64,000 nucleotides of DNA from Rhodanobacter lindaniclasticus (GTDB taxonomy: Bacteria; Pseudomonadota; Gammaproteobacteria; Xanthomonadales; Rhodanobacteraceae): contig NZ_MWIO01000017.1 in NCBI RefSeq assembly GCF_004799035.1, positions 32,926-96,925 of the forward strand, in the 5' to 3' direction. The position numbers and the translations under genes were made by a program. This document shows, piece by piece, positions 1 to 8,606 of the stretch (its first letter is position 1; each line of letters starts with the position of its first letter). The notes below the pieces were generated by a model. It did not search any database. It was not told where the DNA came from and saw nothing but the letters and a program-made list of their open reading frames with translations.

Positions 1-84
1 GGGTTGCCGCCCTTGCTGGCCAACCTGCTGCCGGCCGTGCTGCTCGCGTGCCTGGCGTGGACGTATTTCCGGCGGCGGGTGTGA
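1..84 (+). CDS. C-terminal fragment of a membrane protein, possibly LptF/LptG-type permease
   Basis: The first 84 bases are open in frame 1 and end in TGA. They encode the last 27 residues of a protein whose start lies before the window. The fragment is a Pro/Leu-rich hydrophobic helix followed by a basic RRRV tail, like the last membrane helix of an inner-membrane protein. LPPLLANLLP followed by a Leu/Ala helix resembles the C-terminus of YjgP/YjgQ (LptF/LptG) lipopolysaccharide-export permeases, but 27 residues cannot prove it. The gene is co-directional with the aldolase gene 60 bases downstream. Confidence 0.4.
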   Translation, partial: GLPPLLANLLPAVLLACLAWTYFRRRV

Positions 85-144
85 GCGTCGGGCAACCGGC
101 AACGGCAGGGTGATGGCCGCGACAACGAGAGCGAGGGCGGGGTG

Positions 145-1173
145 ATGGCGATGGATGTGGTGGATCTGCGCAGCGATACGGTGACGCGGCCGACGGCGGC
201 GATGCGCGAGGCGATGCTGTCGGCGGCGGTGGGTGACGACGTCTATGGCGAGGACCCCACGGTCAACGCGCTGCAGCAGCGGCTGGCCGATGATCTGGGT
301 TTCGACGCGGGACTGTTCGTGCCCAGCGGCACGCAGTCCAATCTGCTTGCGCTGTTGAGTCATTGCGAGCGCGGCGACGAGTACCTGGTCGGCATGGATG
401 CGCACACCTACAAGTTCGAGGGCGGCGGCGCGGCGGTGCTGGGTTCGATCCAGCCGCAGCCGATCGTGCAGGACGAGGACGGCAGCCTGCCGCTGGCGCG
501 GATCGAGGCGGCGATCAAGCCGGTCGACCCGCACTTTGCGCGTACCCGGCTGCTCGCGCTGGAGAACACCTGGCATGGCCGGCCGCTGCCGCTGGATTAC
601 CTGCGCGCGGCGCACGACACGGCGCGTGCGCACTCGCTGGGCCTGCACCTGGACGGCGCGCGGTTGTTCAATGCCGCGGTGGCCTGCGCGGTGCCGGCGC
701 GCGACATCGCGCGGCACTTCGACACCGTCTCGATCTGCCTGTCCAAGGGCCTGGGCGCGCCGGTGGGCTCGGTGCTGCTCGGCTCGCATGCGCTGATCGA
801 CAAGGCGCGCCGCTGGCGCAAGGTCTGCGGCGGCGGCTGGCGCCAGGCTGGCATGCTGGCGGCGGCGGGCATGCACGCGCTCGATCATCACGTGGCGCGG
901 CTGGCCGATGACCATCGGCGCGCGGCCTACCTCGCCGGTCGCCTGCGCGAAATCGCCGGCGTGCAACTGCTCGGCCAGTACACCAACATGGTCTTCGTCG
1001 ACGTGCCGGCTGAACGCCTGCGCGAACTGGACGTCCATCTGCGCGAGGCCGGCATCCGCATCAGCATCGGCTACCTGTCGACCTTGCGGCTGGTGACGCA
1101 TCTGGACGTCGACGACGACGGCATCGAGCGCACGGCGGCGGCGTTCCATGCGTTTTTCGCGCGGCGCGGCTGA
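145..1173 (+). CDS. ltaE: Low-specificity L-threonine aldolase
   Basis: A PLP-dependent fold-type I enzyme that cleaves L-threonine or L-allo-threonine to glycine and acetaldehyde in the cytoplasm. The protein is 342 residues, normal for the family. It opens with the family signature DLRSDTVTRPT, and the PLP-binding lysine is residue 201 in CLSKGLGAPVGS. Other family blocks seen are DDVYGEDPTVN, PSGTQSNL and HLDGARLFNA. A GAGGG ribosome site at 133-137 fits the ATG at 145. A GTG at 142 and an ATG at 151 in the same frame are alternatives. The gene stands alone between the membrane-protein tail and recQ. Confidence 0.9.
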   Translation: MAMDVVDLRSDTVTRPTAAMREAMLSAAVGDDVYGEDPTVNALQQRLADDLGFDAGLFVPSGTQSNLLALLSHCERGDEYLVGMDAHTYKFEGGGAAVLGSIQPQPIVQDEDGSLPLARIEAAIKPVDPHFARTRLLALENTWHGRPLPLDYLRAAHDTARAHSLGLHLDGARLFNAAVACAVPARDIARHFDTVSICLSKGLGAPVGSVLLGSHALIDKARRWRKVCGGGWRQAGMLAAAGMHALDHHVARLADDHRRAAYLAGRLREIAGVQLLGQYTNMVFVDVPAERLRELDVHLREAGIRISIGYLSTLRLVTHLDVDDDGIERTAAAFHAFFARRG

Positions 1174-1253
1174 CGGCGTCGCCCGGCGTGGAGTGGTGGT
1201 GTTGGTCGACGCGTGGCACGGTCGTCGCCGACAGCCGCGCCGGGGCGGTTTGC

Positions 1254-1259
1254 TAGCAT
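1254..1259 (+). promoter_or_regulatory. Possible recQ -10 element
   Basis: TAGCAT preceded by GC sits just upstream of recQ. It overlaps the ATG at 1258, so that ATG is less likely to be the real start than the one at 1267. Transcription from this element would begin close to 1267, giving a leaderless or nearly leaderless message. No convincing -35 hexamer is visible. Confidence 0.3.
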
Positions 1260-1266
1260 GTCGGCG

Positions 1267-3081
1267 ATGAAAGCCACCGCCCTCGACCTGCTGCAAAGCG
1301 TTTTCGGTTACGCCACCTTCCGCGGCCAGCAACAGGCCATCGTCGAACACCTGGCCGAGGGCGGCGACGCGCTGGTGCTGATGCCTACCGGCGGCGGCAA
1401 GTCGCTGTGCTACCAGATTCCGGCCTTGTTGCGGCAGGGCACGGCGATCGTGGTGTCGCCGCTGATCGCGCTGATGCAGGACCAGGTCGACGCGCTGCGC
1501 GAGGCGGGCGTGGCAGCGGCCTACCTCAACTCCAGCCTGGCCGCCGACGCGCAGCGCGAGGTCGAGCGGCAACTGCTGGCCGGCGAACTGAATCTGCTCT
1601 ACGTAGCGCCGGAGCGGCTGCTGACGGCGCGCTTCCTCGATCTGCTCGAACGCACCGAGGTGGCGCTGTTCGCCATCGACGAGGCGCACTGCGTGTCGCA
1701 GTGGGGCCACGATTTCCGCCCCGAATATCGTGAGCTGGCGATCCTGCCGCAGCGCTTTCCCGCCGTGCCGCGCATCGCGCTCACCGCCACCGCCGACCCG
1801 CGCACGCGCGAGGAGATCGTCGAGCGGCTGGCGCTGCAGGATGCGCGGCAGTTCATCTCCAGCTTCGATCGCCCCAACATCGGCTACCGCGTCGGCCTGC
1901 GCCACAACGCGAAGCGCCAGCTGGGCGAGTTCCTGCTCGGCCACGAGGGCGAGTCCGGCATCGTCTATTGCCTGAGCCGCCGCAAGGTGGACGACACCGC
2001 GCAGTGGCTGGCCGAATCGGGCATCGAGGCGTTGCCGTATCACGCCGGTCTCGACGCGGCCACGCGCTCGAAGAACCAGCAGCGCTTCCTGCGCGAGGAC
2101 GGCGTGGTGATGGTGGCCACGGTGGCCTTCGGCATGGGCATCGACAAACCCGACGTGCGCTTCGTGGCGCACCTGGATCTGCCGCGCAGCATCGAGGGTT
2201 ACTACCAGGAGACCGGCCGCGCCGGCCGCGACGGCTTGCCGGCCGAGGCGTGGATGATCTACGGGCTGTCCGACGTGGTGACCATGAGCCAGATGATCGC
2301 GCAGTCCGAATCGGCCGACGAGCGCAAGCGCGTCGAGCGGCAGAAGCTGGAATCGCTGCTGGCCTACGCCGAGGCCACCGACTGCCGCCGCCAGCTGCTG
2401 CTGGGCGCGTTCGGCGAAACCTATCCCGGCCCCTGCGGCCACTGCGACAACTGCGTGTCGCCGCCGAAGACCTGGGACGCCACCGTGCCGGCGCAGAAGG
2501 CGTTGTCGGCGGTGTACCGCACCGGCCAGCGCTTCGGCTCCGGCCACGTCATCGACGTGCTGCGCGGCGAGGAGACCGAGCGCGTGCTCAGCCTCGACCA
2601 CCATCGCCTGAGCACCTTCGGCGTCGGTGCCGAGATGGACGAGAAGCAGTGGCGCTCGGTGTTCCGCCAGCTGCTCGCCGCCGGCCTGCTGGAGGCCGAC
2701 GCCGAAGGCTACGGCACCTTGCGGCTGACCACCGCCAGCCGTGCCGTGCTCGGCGGCGAGCGGCAGGTGAAACTGCGCGAGGACGCCCGCCCCGAACGCG
2801 CCAGCCGGCGCAAGCGCGAAGCCAGGCGGGTGGCCAGCGGCAGCCTGGGCATCGAGGCTTACGAGCAATCTACCTGGGACGCGCTGCGCGCCCTGCGCAC
2901 GCAGCTGGCGAAGCAGCAGGGCGTGCCGCCCTACGTGGTGTTCCACGACGCCACCTTGCTGGCGATGCTGCGCGCGATGCCCGCCAACGAGGACGAACTG
3001 GCCACCATCAGCGGCGTGGGCGAATCCAAGCTCAAGCGCTACGGCCGCGATTTCCTCGCGGTGATCAACGCTTCCCAGTGA
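1267..3081 (+). CDS. recQ: ATP-dependent DNA helicase RecQ
   Basis: A 3'-5' superfamily 2 helicase acting in recombination and replication-fork repair. The protein is 604 residues, close to E. coli RecQ. Domains in order are the helicase core with Walker A PTGGGKS (Lys about 45) and the DEAH box in [16 protein letters not shown] (about 138), the second RecA lobe ending GRAGRDG, the zinc-binding block with cysteines in CRRQLLLG and CGHCDNC (about 372-400), the winged-helix RQC domain, and an HRDC domain from about 525. The chain can be extended to ATG 1258 or GTG 1213. I prefer ATG 1267 because the family starts a few residues before LLQSVFGY and because 1258 overlaps a -10-like hexamer. Confidence 0.95.
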   Translation: MKATALDLLQSVFGYATFRGQQQAIVEHLAEGGDALVLMPTGGGKSLCYQIPALLRQGTAIVVSPLIALMQDQVDALREAGVAAAYLNSSLAADAQREVERQLLAGELNLLYVAPERLLTARFLDLLERTEVALFAIDEAHCVSQWGHDFRPEYRELAILPQRFPAVPRIALTATADPRTREEIVERLALQDARQFISSFDRPNIGYRVGLRHNAKRQLGEFLLGHEGESGIVYCLSRRKVDDTAQWLAESGIEALPYHAGLDAATRSKNQQRFLREDGVVMVATVAFGMGIDKPDVRFVAHLDLPRSIEGYYQETGRAGRDGLPAEAWMIYGLSDVVTMSQMIAQSESADERKRVERQKLESLLAYAEATDCRRQLLLGAFGETYPGPCGHCDNCVSPPKTWDATVPAQKALSAVYRTGQRFGSGHVIDVLRGEETERVLSLDHHRLSTFGVGAEMDEKQWRSVFRQLLAAGLLEADAEGYGTLRLTTASRAVLGGERQVKLREDARPERASRRKREARRVASGSLGIEAYEQSTWDALRALRTQLAKQQGVPPYVVFHDATLLAMLRAMPANEDELATISGVGESKLKRYGRDFLAVINASQ

Positions 3082-3175
3082 TCCGGCCCTGTTGCGGGCG
3101 GTGGTCCGGTACACGCGACGAAGGTCATCCCGGGTGGTTCCACGGGTGAAACGGCCAGGTTATGCTGAGCTTGTT

Positions 3176-3189
3176 TGACAGCGCTGTCA
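3176..3189. promoter_or_regulatory. Palindromic operator, type A (TGACAGCGCTGTCA)
   Basis: A perfect 14-bp palindrome with a central GCGC, typical of LacI-family operators. It lies 153 bases upstream of the sugar porter start and embeds TTGACA (3175-3180), so bound repressor would cover a -35 element. Copies occur at 47217, 52703 and, with one mismatch, 52681, each before a carbohydrate-uptake or degradation gene. Confidence 0.75.
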
Positions 3190-3259
3190 TATCGTAATCA
3201 TGAATCGGCTGTAATCGTTTACCGGCCCGCGGGGCAAGGCGATGGCGGGCTGGCGGCGC

Positions 3260-3273
3260 TGCATACGTATTCA
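3260..3273. promoter_or_regulatory. Near-palindromic operator, type B (TGCATACGTATTCA)
   Basis: A near-palindrome centred on TACGTA, 69 bases before the sugar porter start. The same 14 bases occur at 46031-46044 between the six-hairpin glycosidase and the second LacI gene. The form, with AT-rich arms around a central CG, is usual for LacI-family operators. With the type A site at 3176, it suggests the porter answers to two regulators. Confidence 0.65.
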
Positions 3274-3342
3274 ACCGGACAGCACGCTGCGTGCACCGCA
3301 GAATCGGGCGCACGGCGACCTGTCATGACCTGGGGGAAGGCA

Positions 3343-4764
3343 ATGAGTTCGACGAGCGCGACAGATGGGCTGGGCCAGCACGCCACGCTGCGGGTGATCC
3401 TGATCTCCGCCGCCGCCGCCCTGGGCGGCTTCCTGTTCGGTTTCGACACGGCGGTGATCAACGGCGCGGTCGATGCGATCCGCGCCCATTTCGGGCTGAA
3501 CGCGGGCGAGATCGGCATCACCGTGTCCTGTGCGCTGCTCGGTTCGGCGGTGGGCGCGTGGTACGCCGGCATGCTGGCCAACCGCTTCGGCCGCGTGCGC
3601 ACGATGCAGGTGGCCGCGGTGCTGCTGGTGGCCGCCGCCGCCGGTTCGGGCTTGGCGATGGCGGTGTGGGATCTGGTCCTGTGGCGGCTGGTCGGCGGCA
3701 TCGGCGTGGGCGTGGCTTCGGTGATCGCGCCGACCTACATCGCGGAAGTGGCGCCGGCACGGATCCGCGGCCGGCTCGGCTCGATGCAGCAACTGGCGAT
3801 CGTGCTGGGCATCTTCGCGGCATTGCTCAGCGACGCCTGGCTGGCCGGCGCGGCCGGCGGCGCGGCCGAGGTGCTGTGGCTGGGCCTGCCGGCGTGGCGC
3901 TGGATGTTCCTCGCTGCGGTCACCCCCGCGCTGATCTACGGCCTGCTGGTGCTGGGCGTGCCCGAATCGCCGCGCCACCTGGTGGCCAAGGGCCGCATGG
4001 CCGACGCGCGGGTGGTGCTGCAGAAGGTGCTGTCGATGCACAGCGCCGCGGCGCTGGACAAGAAGCTCGGCGACATCGAGGCCAGCCTGCGCTCGGAACA
4101 CAAGCCGCGCCTGCGCGACCTGTGCAGCAAGGGCACGGGATTGTTGCCGGTGGTGTGGATCGGCATCGCGTTGTCGGTGTTCCAGCAGTTCGTGGGCATC
4201 AACGTGATCTTTTACTACTCGGCCACGTTGTGGCACTCGGTGGGCTTCAGCGAGGCCGATTCGTTCACCATCACCGTGGTCACCTCGATCGTCAACGTGC
4301 TGGTCACCCTGGTGGCGATCGCCCTGGTCGACAAGATCGGGCGCAAGCCGCTGCTGGTGATCGGCTCGGCCGGCATGGCGATCACCCTGGGCGTGATGGC
4401 GTGGTGCTTCTCGCAGGCCGTCGGCAGCGGCGCCGAGCTGAGCCTGCCCGGCGCGGTCGGCATGGTGGCGTTGGTCGCGGCGAACGCCTACGTGGTGTTC
4501 TTCGGCGTGAGCTGGGGCCCGGTGGTGTGGGTATTGCTCGGCGAAATGTTCCCCAACCGCATCCGCGCCACCGCGCTGGCGGTGGCCGCCTCCGCGCAGT
4601 GGCTGGCCAACTTCGCCATCACCAGCACCTTCCCGGCACTGGCCGAAATGGGCCTGACCTTCGCCTACGGCCTGTACGCGGCATTCGCCGTGCTGTCGCT
4701 GGTGTTCGTGCTGCGCGCGGTACGCGAAACCAAGGGAGTCGAACTGGAGGACATGCACGCATGA
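3343..4764 (+). CDS. Sugar porter family MFS transporter
   Basis: A 12-helix inner-membrane sugar importer of the XylE/GLUT-like sugar porter family, probably a proton symporter. The protein is 473 residues. Signatures seen are GGFLFGFDTAVINGA in the first helix, NRFGRVRT after helix 2, PESPRHLVAKGR at the end of the N-terminal half (about 206), QQFVGINVIFYYS in helix 7 (about 280) and DKIGRKPLL. The ATG at 3343 is preceded by GGGGGAAGG at a good distance. The open frame extends to 3175, but that stretch contains the operators. The promoter carries type A and type B sites, and a LacI regulator follows. The substrate is likely a sugar released by the GH3 or six-hairpin enzymes of the 43-55 kb locus; this is inference. 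Confidence 0.88.
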   Translation: MSSTSATDGLGQHATLRVILISAAAALGGFLFGFDTAVINGAVDAIRAHFGLNAGEIGITVSCALLGSAVGAWYAGMLANRFGRVRTMQVAAVLLVAAAAGSGLAMAVWDLVLWRLVGGIGVGVASVIAPTYIAEVAPARIRGRLGSMQQLAIVLGIFAALLSDAWLAGAAGGAAEVLWLGLPAWRWMFLAAVTPALIYGLLVLGVPESPRHLVAKGRMADARVVLQKVLSMHSAAALDKKLGDIEASLRSEHKPRLRDLCSKGTGLLPVVWIGIALSVFQQFVGINVIFYYSATLWHSVGFSEADSFTITVVTSIVNVLVTLVAIALVDKIGRKPLLVIGSAGMAITLGVMAWCFSQAVGSGAELSLPGAVGMVALVAANAYVVFFGVSWGPVVWVLLGEMFPNRIRATALAVAASAQWLANFAITSTFPALAEMGLTFAYGLYAAFAVLSLVFVLRAVRETKGVELEDMHA

Positions 4765-4953
4765 GAATCCTGGAGCACGGCTTCACCACCGGTGCGCCCG
4801 AGCGGCTGCCGGCCAGCGTCTGTCCCGGCATCGAGGCGCGCCGGGGGGTCTACGACGCGCGGCGCGCAAAGCGGTTACGATGCGGCAACGGCGATGGCCC
4901 GGTCACGGTTCACCGCGCGCGATTGAACGAGATGCTGACGGACCGGGTCGCGG
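4765..4953 (+). other. Spacer between sugar porter and LacI gene with a translation-coupled open stretch
   Basis: An ATG at 4761 overlaps the porter stop (ATGA) and opens a frame that runs to 5051, into the LacI gene. Its first 30 or so codons look protein-like (MRILEHGFTTGAPERLPASV), then it becomes arginine-rich and runs over the real LacI start. It may be the stub of a once-coupled downstream gene whose body was lost. No operator palindrome is visible here. Confidence 0.25.
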
Positions 4954-5976
4954 ATGAAGGGCAAGGCCACATCGATCGACATTGCACACCTGGCCGGAGT
5001 GTCCCAGGCCACGGTATCGCGCGCCCTGTGCGGCAGCCCGCTGGTCAATGAGGAAACCCGGCGGCGCGTGCAGGCCGCCGCCGAGCAACTCAACTACAAG
5101 CTCGACAAGAACGCCTCCAACCTGCGCCGGATGCATACCGGCACGCTGGCGCTGCTGTTCTTCGAGGACCCGACCGCCGACGAGTCGCACATCAACCCGT
5201 TCTTCCTGTCGATGCTCGGCTCGATCACCCGCGCCTGCGCGTTGCAGGGCCACGACCTGCTGATCTCGTTCCAGCAGCTGTCCGACGACTGGCACGCCGA
5301 CTTCGCCGACAGCAAGAAGGCCGATGGCCTGATCCTGCTCGGCTACGGCGACTACCTCGCCTACCGCGACAAGCTGGAAAAGCTCGTCGCGCAGGGCACC
5401 CGCTTCGTGCGTTGGGGTGCGGTGCTGCCGGACCAGCCCGGCGTGTCGTTCGGCAGCGACAACGTCTGCGGCGGCCGGGAAGTGGCCGAACACCTGCTCG
5501 AACGCGGCTGCCGGCGCATCGCCTTCCTCGGCGACGCCTCCAGCCATTACCCGGAGTTCTTCGGGCGCTACAACGGCTATGTCGAGGCGCTCAATGCCGC
5601 CGGCGTCGAGGTCGACCCCGCGCTGCAGGAAAACGCCGAGAGCACCGAACACTCCGGCTACGAAGCCATGCGCCGGCTGATCATGCGGGAGGTCGGTTTC
5701 GACGCGGTGTTCGCCGCCAGCGACCTGATCGCGATCGGCGCCATGCGCGCGCTCAGCGACCACGGCCTGCGCGTGCCGCAGGACGTCGCCCTGGCCGGCT
5801 TCGACGACATCGCCACCGCCAGCTTCGTCAACCCGCCGCTGACCACCGTGCTGCAGGACACCGGCCAGGCCGGCGCCGTGCTGGTCGACAGCCTGCTCGG
5901 CCTGATCCGCGGCGAATCGGTGGAGAGCGAGGTGCTGCCGGTGAAGCTGATGGTGAGGAAGTCGAGTTTGCGGTGA
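4954..5976 (+). CDS. LacI-family transcriptional regulator
   Basis: A 340-residue repressor with an N-terminal helix-turn-helix (TSIDIAHLAGVSQATVSRAL, residues 4-23), a hinge helix up to about residue 55, and a periplasmic-binding-protein-like sugar sensor domain. GFDDIATASFVNPPLTTV near the C-terminus is a standard family block. It lies downstream of the sugar porter, co-directional, with 189 bases between. By position it is the natural candidate to bind one of the two operators before the porter; type A (TGACAGCGCTGTCA) is my guess because type B sits beside the other LacI gene. The effector sugar is unknown. Confidence 0.85.
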   Translation: MKGKATSIDIAHLAGVSQATVSRALCGSPLVNEETRRRVQAAAEQLNYKLDKNASNLRRMHTGTLALLFFEDPTADESHINPFFLSMLGSITRACALQGHDLLISFQQLSDDWHADFADSKKADGLILLGYGDYLAYRDKLEKLVAQGTRFVRWGAVLPDQPGVSFGSDNVCGGREVAEHLLERGCRRIAFLGDASSHYPEFFGRYNGYVEALNAAGVEVDPALQENAESTEHSGYEAMRRLIMREVGFDAVFAASDLIAIGAMRALSDHGLRVPQDVALAGFDDIATASFVNPPLTTVLQDTGQAGAVLVDSLLGLIRGESVESEVLPVKLMVRKSSLR

Positions 5977-6108
5977 AGGGCGACGTAGCTACGCGTGGCC
6001 AGTGCCGAAACTCGCCATGGGGTCATGAGTAGAACAAGACCTCGCATTTGTATCGCTCTGAGTCATCGCCTCGCACAAAATGATTGTTAATCGAAAAAGG
6101 GGAATATC

Positions 6109-6543
6109 GTGACGGCGTTTCGTACGCTATGCACCGTTGTTGTCCTGATGGCTCTCGCGAATATCACGATGGCACAGCAGCGTGCCAAGTTGCCAGAGAT
6201 GGATATGGCCTACACGTTAAAATCTTTCACAGCCCGCTGCTCGCTTGCACGCATACCAGTACGCATTGAGGGGCGAACTTCAGCACAGATATCGCGTGAC
6301 CTCATTCTTTCCGGTGATGCCATGCAGGCTTGCATCGACAAGGCCAAGGTGGATGGTCGCGAGGTGTACCGGAAGACTGTCCTTGTCGCGCCGGCGTCGC
6401 GAGCCATGTTGCAGCATGTATATGCACTTTGGCTCGGGTATGCCAACTCAATGATTGCCCACATGGAGCCTCAAGAGTCCGTTGCTCAAGATCGTTTAGA
6501 GGCTGCGATCAACGACATGCAAGCGCGTTTGGATACACCGTAG
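6109..6543 (+). CDS. Small secreted protein of unknown function
   Basis: 144 residues from a GTG start preceded by AAAAAGGGGAA. The N-terminus (TLCTVVVLMALANITMAQQ) is a typical Sec signal peptide cut after about residue 22. The mature protein has two cysteines (FTARCSL and MQACIDK) that could pair in the periplasm, and a helical C-terminal half. Codon use is less GC-biased than in the neighbours, as is the flanking DNA, which suggests recent acquisition. I do not recognise a family. Confidence 0.6.
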   Translation: MTAFRTLCTVVVLMALANITMAQQRAKLPEMDMAYTLKSFTARCSLARIPVRIEGRTSAQISRDLILSGDAMQACIDKAKVDGREVYRKTVLVAPASRAMLQHVYALWLGYANSMIAHMEPQESVAQDRLEAAINDMQARLDTP

Positions 6544-6612
6544 CCGTAAACGGGCGGCTTTCCTTTCGCTGGTCGTATCAGCAGCGTATGAGGACCCCAA
6601 CAAGTCGGGCTG

Positions 6613-6993
6613 TTACTCCCACTCGTTCGCATGCGCTCCGATCTCCCCGCGTTGCGGCCGCACCACGCAGAAGCGGTGGCCGGTGGGGGCTTCCATCACC
6701 ACCCAGGTGCGGATCGCTTCGATCCTCTTGGCACCCAAGGCTTCCAGGCGGCGTACCTCGGCCTCGATGTCGTCGCTTTCGATGTCCAGGTGCACGCGGC
6801 TGGGGTGGGGCACTTGCTGCAGTTCGATCACCGGCTCGTCGTCGTGAGTGACCAGGCCGACGTATTTCTCCTGCGCGGGGTCGGCGCCCTCCTTGATGGG
6901 GCGCCCCAGCGCCTGCGACCAGAAGCGGGCGGCTTCGCCGAGGTCATCGGCGTGACAGTCGATCATGAGGCTGCACAGGCGGCTGCGGTGCAT
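6613..6993 (-). CDS. VOC (glyoxalase/dioxygenase-fold) family protein
   Basis: 126 residues with the vicinal-oxygen-chelate pattern: a beta strand (SLMIDCHADDLGEAARFWSQALG), a middle HLDIESDDIEAEVRRLEALGAKRI block and a C-terminal WVVMEAPTGHRFCVVRP. It resembles the glyoxalase-like domain proteins of unknown substrate. The start at 6993 has AAGGAG on the minus strand; longer starts would pass through that site. It is divergent from apt. Confidence 0.8.
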   Translation of the reverse strand: MHRSRLCSLMIDCHADDLGEAARFWSQALGRPIKEGADPAQEKYVGLVTHDDEPVIELQQVPHPSRVHLDIESDDIEAEVRRLEALGAKRIEAIRTWVVMEAPTGHRFCVVRPQRGEIGAHANEWE

Positions 6994-7126
6994 GGGGAAC
7001 TCCTTGGGGAGTCGGGAGTGGGGAACAGGGAATCGCAAAAGCAGGAACGAATGCAACAGCATGGCACGCATCGCATGCGATGCTGTGGTGAATCCCGAAT
7101 CCCCTGATCACACCCCGAGACCGCGC

Positions 7127-7645
7127 ATGCATGCCCTTGCCGAACTGATCCGCGACGTGCCCGACTTTCCCCGCTCGGGAGTGATGTTTCGCGACGTCAG
7201 CCCGCTGCTGGCCAGCGCCGAAGGGTTCGCGCGTTGCATCGAGGCGCTGGCCGCGCCGTGGCGGGACAGCGGCGTGCAGGTGGTCGGCGGGGTGGAGGCG
7301 CGCGGTTTCATCTTCGGTGCGGCGCTGGCGTTGCACTTGGGCGCGGGCTTCGTGCCGCTGCGCAAGCCCGGCAAGTTGCCGCCGCCGGTGCAGGCGGTGG
7401 ATTACCAGCTCGAATACGGCAAGGACCGGCTCGAACTGCGTCGTGACGTCCTCGCGCCGGCGCGGCGCGTGCTGCTGGTGGACGACGTGCTGGCCACCGG
7501 CGGCACGCTGTGCGCGGCGGCGGAACTGGTTGCGGGGGCGGGCGCCACGCTGCTCGGGGCTGCGGTGGTGATCGAGCTGGATGCCCTCGGCGGGCGTTCG
7601 CGCTGGGCGGAACGTGGCCCGCTGCACAGTTTGCTGCGTTACTGA
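7127..7645 (+). CDS. apt: Adenine phosphoribosyltransferase
   Basis: Salvages adenine to AMP using PRPP. 172 residues, the usual length. The type I phosphoribosyltransferase motif VLLVDDVLATGGT is at about 115-127, and the family block VEARGFIFGAALA with PLRKPGKLP precedes it. The ATG at 7127 begins the family-typical first helix HALAELIRDVPDFP. Open sequence upstream has no family similarity. The next gene is dsbC on the same strand. Confidence 0.93.
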   Translation: MHALAELIRDVPDFPRSGVMFRDVSPLLASAEGFARCIEALAAPWRDSGVQVVGGVEARGFIFGAALALHLGAGFVPLRKPGKLPPPVQAVDYQLEYGKDRLELRRDVLAPARRVLLVDDVLATGGTLCAAAELVAGAGATLLGAAVVIELDALGGRSRWAERGPLHSLLRY

Positions 7646-7757
7646 ACCGCTGCGCGCCGTTTCGTCGCAGATGGCGCAGCGGTACCGGCGCCCCATGCGA
7701 GAATGGCGCGCTGCCGCGCGCGTCCCGCCTGCGGCGCGCAATGCATTGAGGCTGGCG

Positions 7758-8528
7758 ATGTTGAAGAAGCTGCTGTTGCTGGGAGGGCTGGCATGGGCTG
7801 GTCAGGCGCTGGCCGCCGCGCCGGCGAACGCGCCGGTGGTCGGCCCCACGATCACGCCTGCGGCGGTGCAGATGGTGCAGCAGGCCATCGCCAAGCTGTC
7901 GTCCAAGGTGGTGGTCGACTCGATCCAGCCGGCGCCGCTGCCCGGCTTCTACCAGGTGATCGCGTCGGGTCAGATGGTCTACATCAGCACCGACGGCAAG
8001 TACCTGATGCACGGCGACGTGGTTGACCTCAGCCGGCGCGAGAACCTCAGCGACGACGCCTGGGCGAAGTTCCGCGTGGCCGCGCTGGCCAAGGTGCCGG
8101 CGTCGCAGCGCGTGGTGTTCGCGCCGGCGCAGCCGAAGTACACGGTGACCGTGTTCACCGACGTCAACTGCGGTTTCTGCCGCGCGCTGCACGGGCACAT
8201 CGAGGCGTTCAACAAGGCCGGCATCGCGGTGGAGTACCTGGCCTGGCCGCGCGAGGGCGTGACCACCACCGCCGGCAACCTCACCCCGACCTACAAGGAA
8301 ATGGTCTCGGTGTGGTGCGCGAAAGACCCCAAGGCTGCACTCACCGCGGCCACCAAGGGCCATGCGCCGGCGGCGACGACCTGCACCAACCCGGTGAAGC
8401 AGCAGTTCGACCTGGGCGTGAAGCTGGGCGTGAACGGCACGCCCACGATCATCGGGCCGGACGGCAGCGTGCTGGGCGGCTACGTGACGCCGGAGCAGCT
8501 GCTGCAGGCGCTGCAAGCGGGCGGCTGA
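7758..8528 (+). CDS. dsbC: Periplasmic thiol:disulfide interchange protein DsbC
   Basis: A protein-disulfide isomerase of the periplasm. 256 residues: a signal peptide (LKKLLLLGGLAWAGQALA), an N-terminal dimerisation domain (IAKLSSKVVVDSIQPAPLPGFYQVI...VYISTDGKYLMHGDVVDL) and a thioredoxin-fold domain with the redox motif C138-G-F-C141. The cis-Pro loop GVNGTPTII is present near the C-terminus. It needs DsbD for reduction; no dsbD is in the window. The start at 7758 gives a clean signal peptide; an upstream ATG would add an arginine-rich stretch. Confidence 0.9.
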   Translation: MLKKLLLLGGLAWAGQALAAAPANAPVVGPTITPAAVQMVQQAIAKLSSKVVVDSIQPAPLPGFYQVIASGQMVYISTDGKYLMHGDVVDLSRRENLSDDAWAKFRVAALAKVPASQRVVFAPAQPKYTVTVFTDVNCGFCRALHGHIEAFNKAGIAVEYLAWPREGVTTTAGNLTPTYKEMVSVWCAKDPKAALTAATKGHAPAATTCTNPVKQQFDLGVKLGVNGTPTIIGPDGSVLGGYVTPEQLLQALQAGG

Positions 8529-8606
8529 CCCCGCGCCGGCGGCTTATGCCGTATTGCAGCATTGGGGTAGAATGGGCGTTTCCTCCGCACAGCGCCCCCT
8601 TCCCGC

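Noticed and set aside
3271..4758. Long open frame antisense to the sugar porter
   Set aside because: Composition (His, Arg, Gln, Asp) is that of a GC shadow; the porter has clear motifs and a ribosome site.
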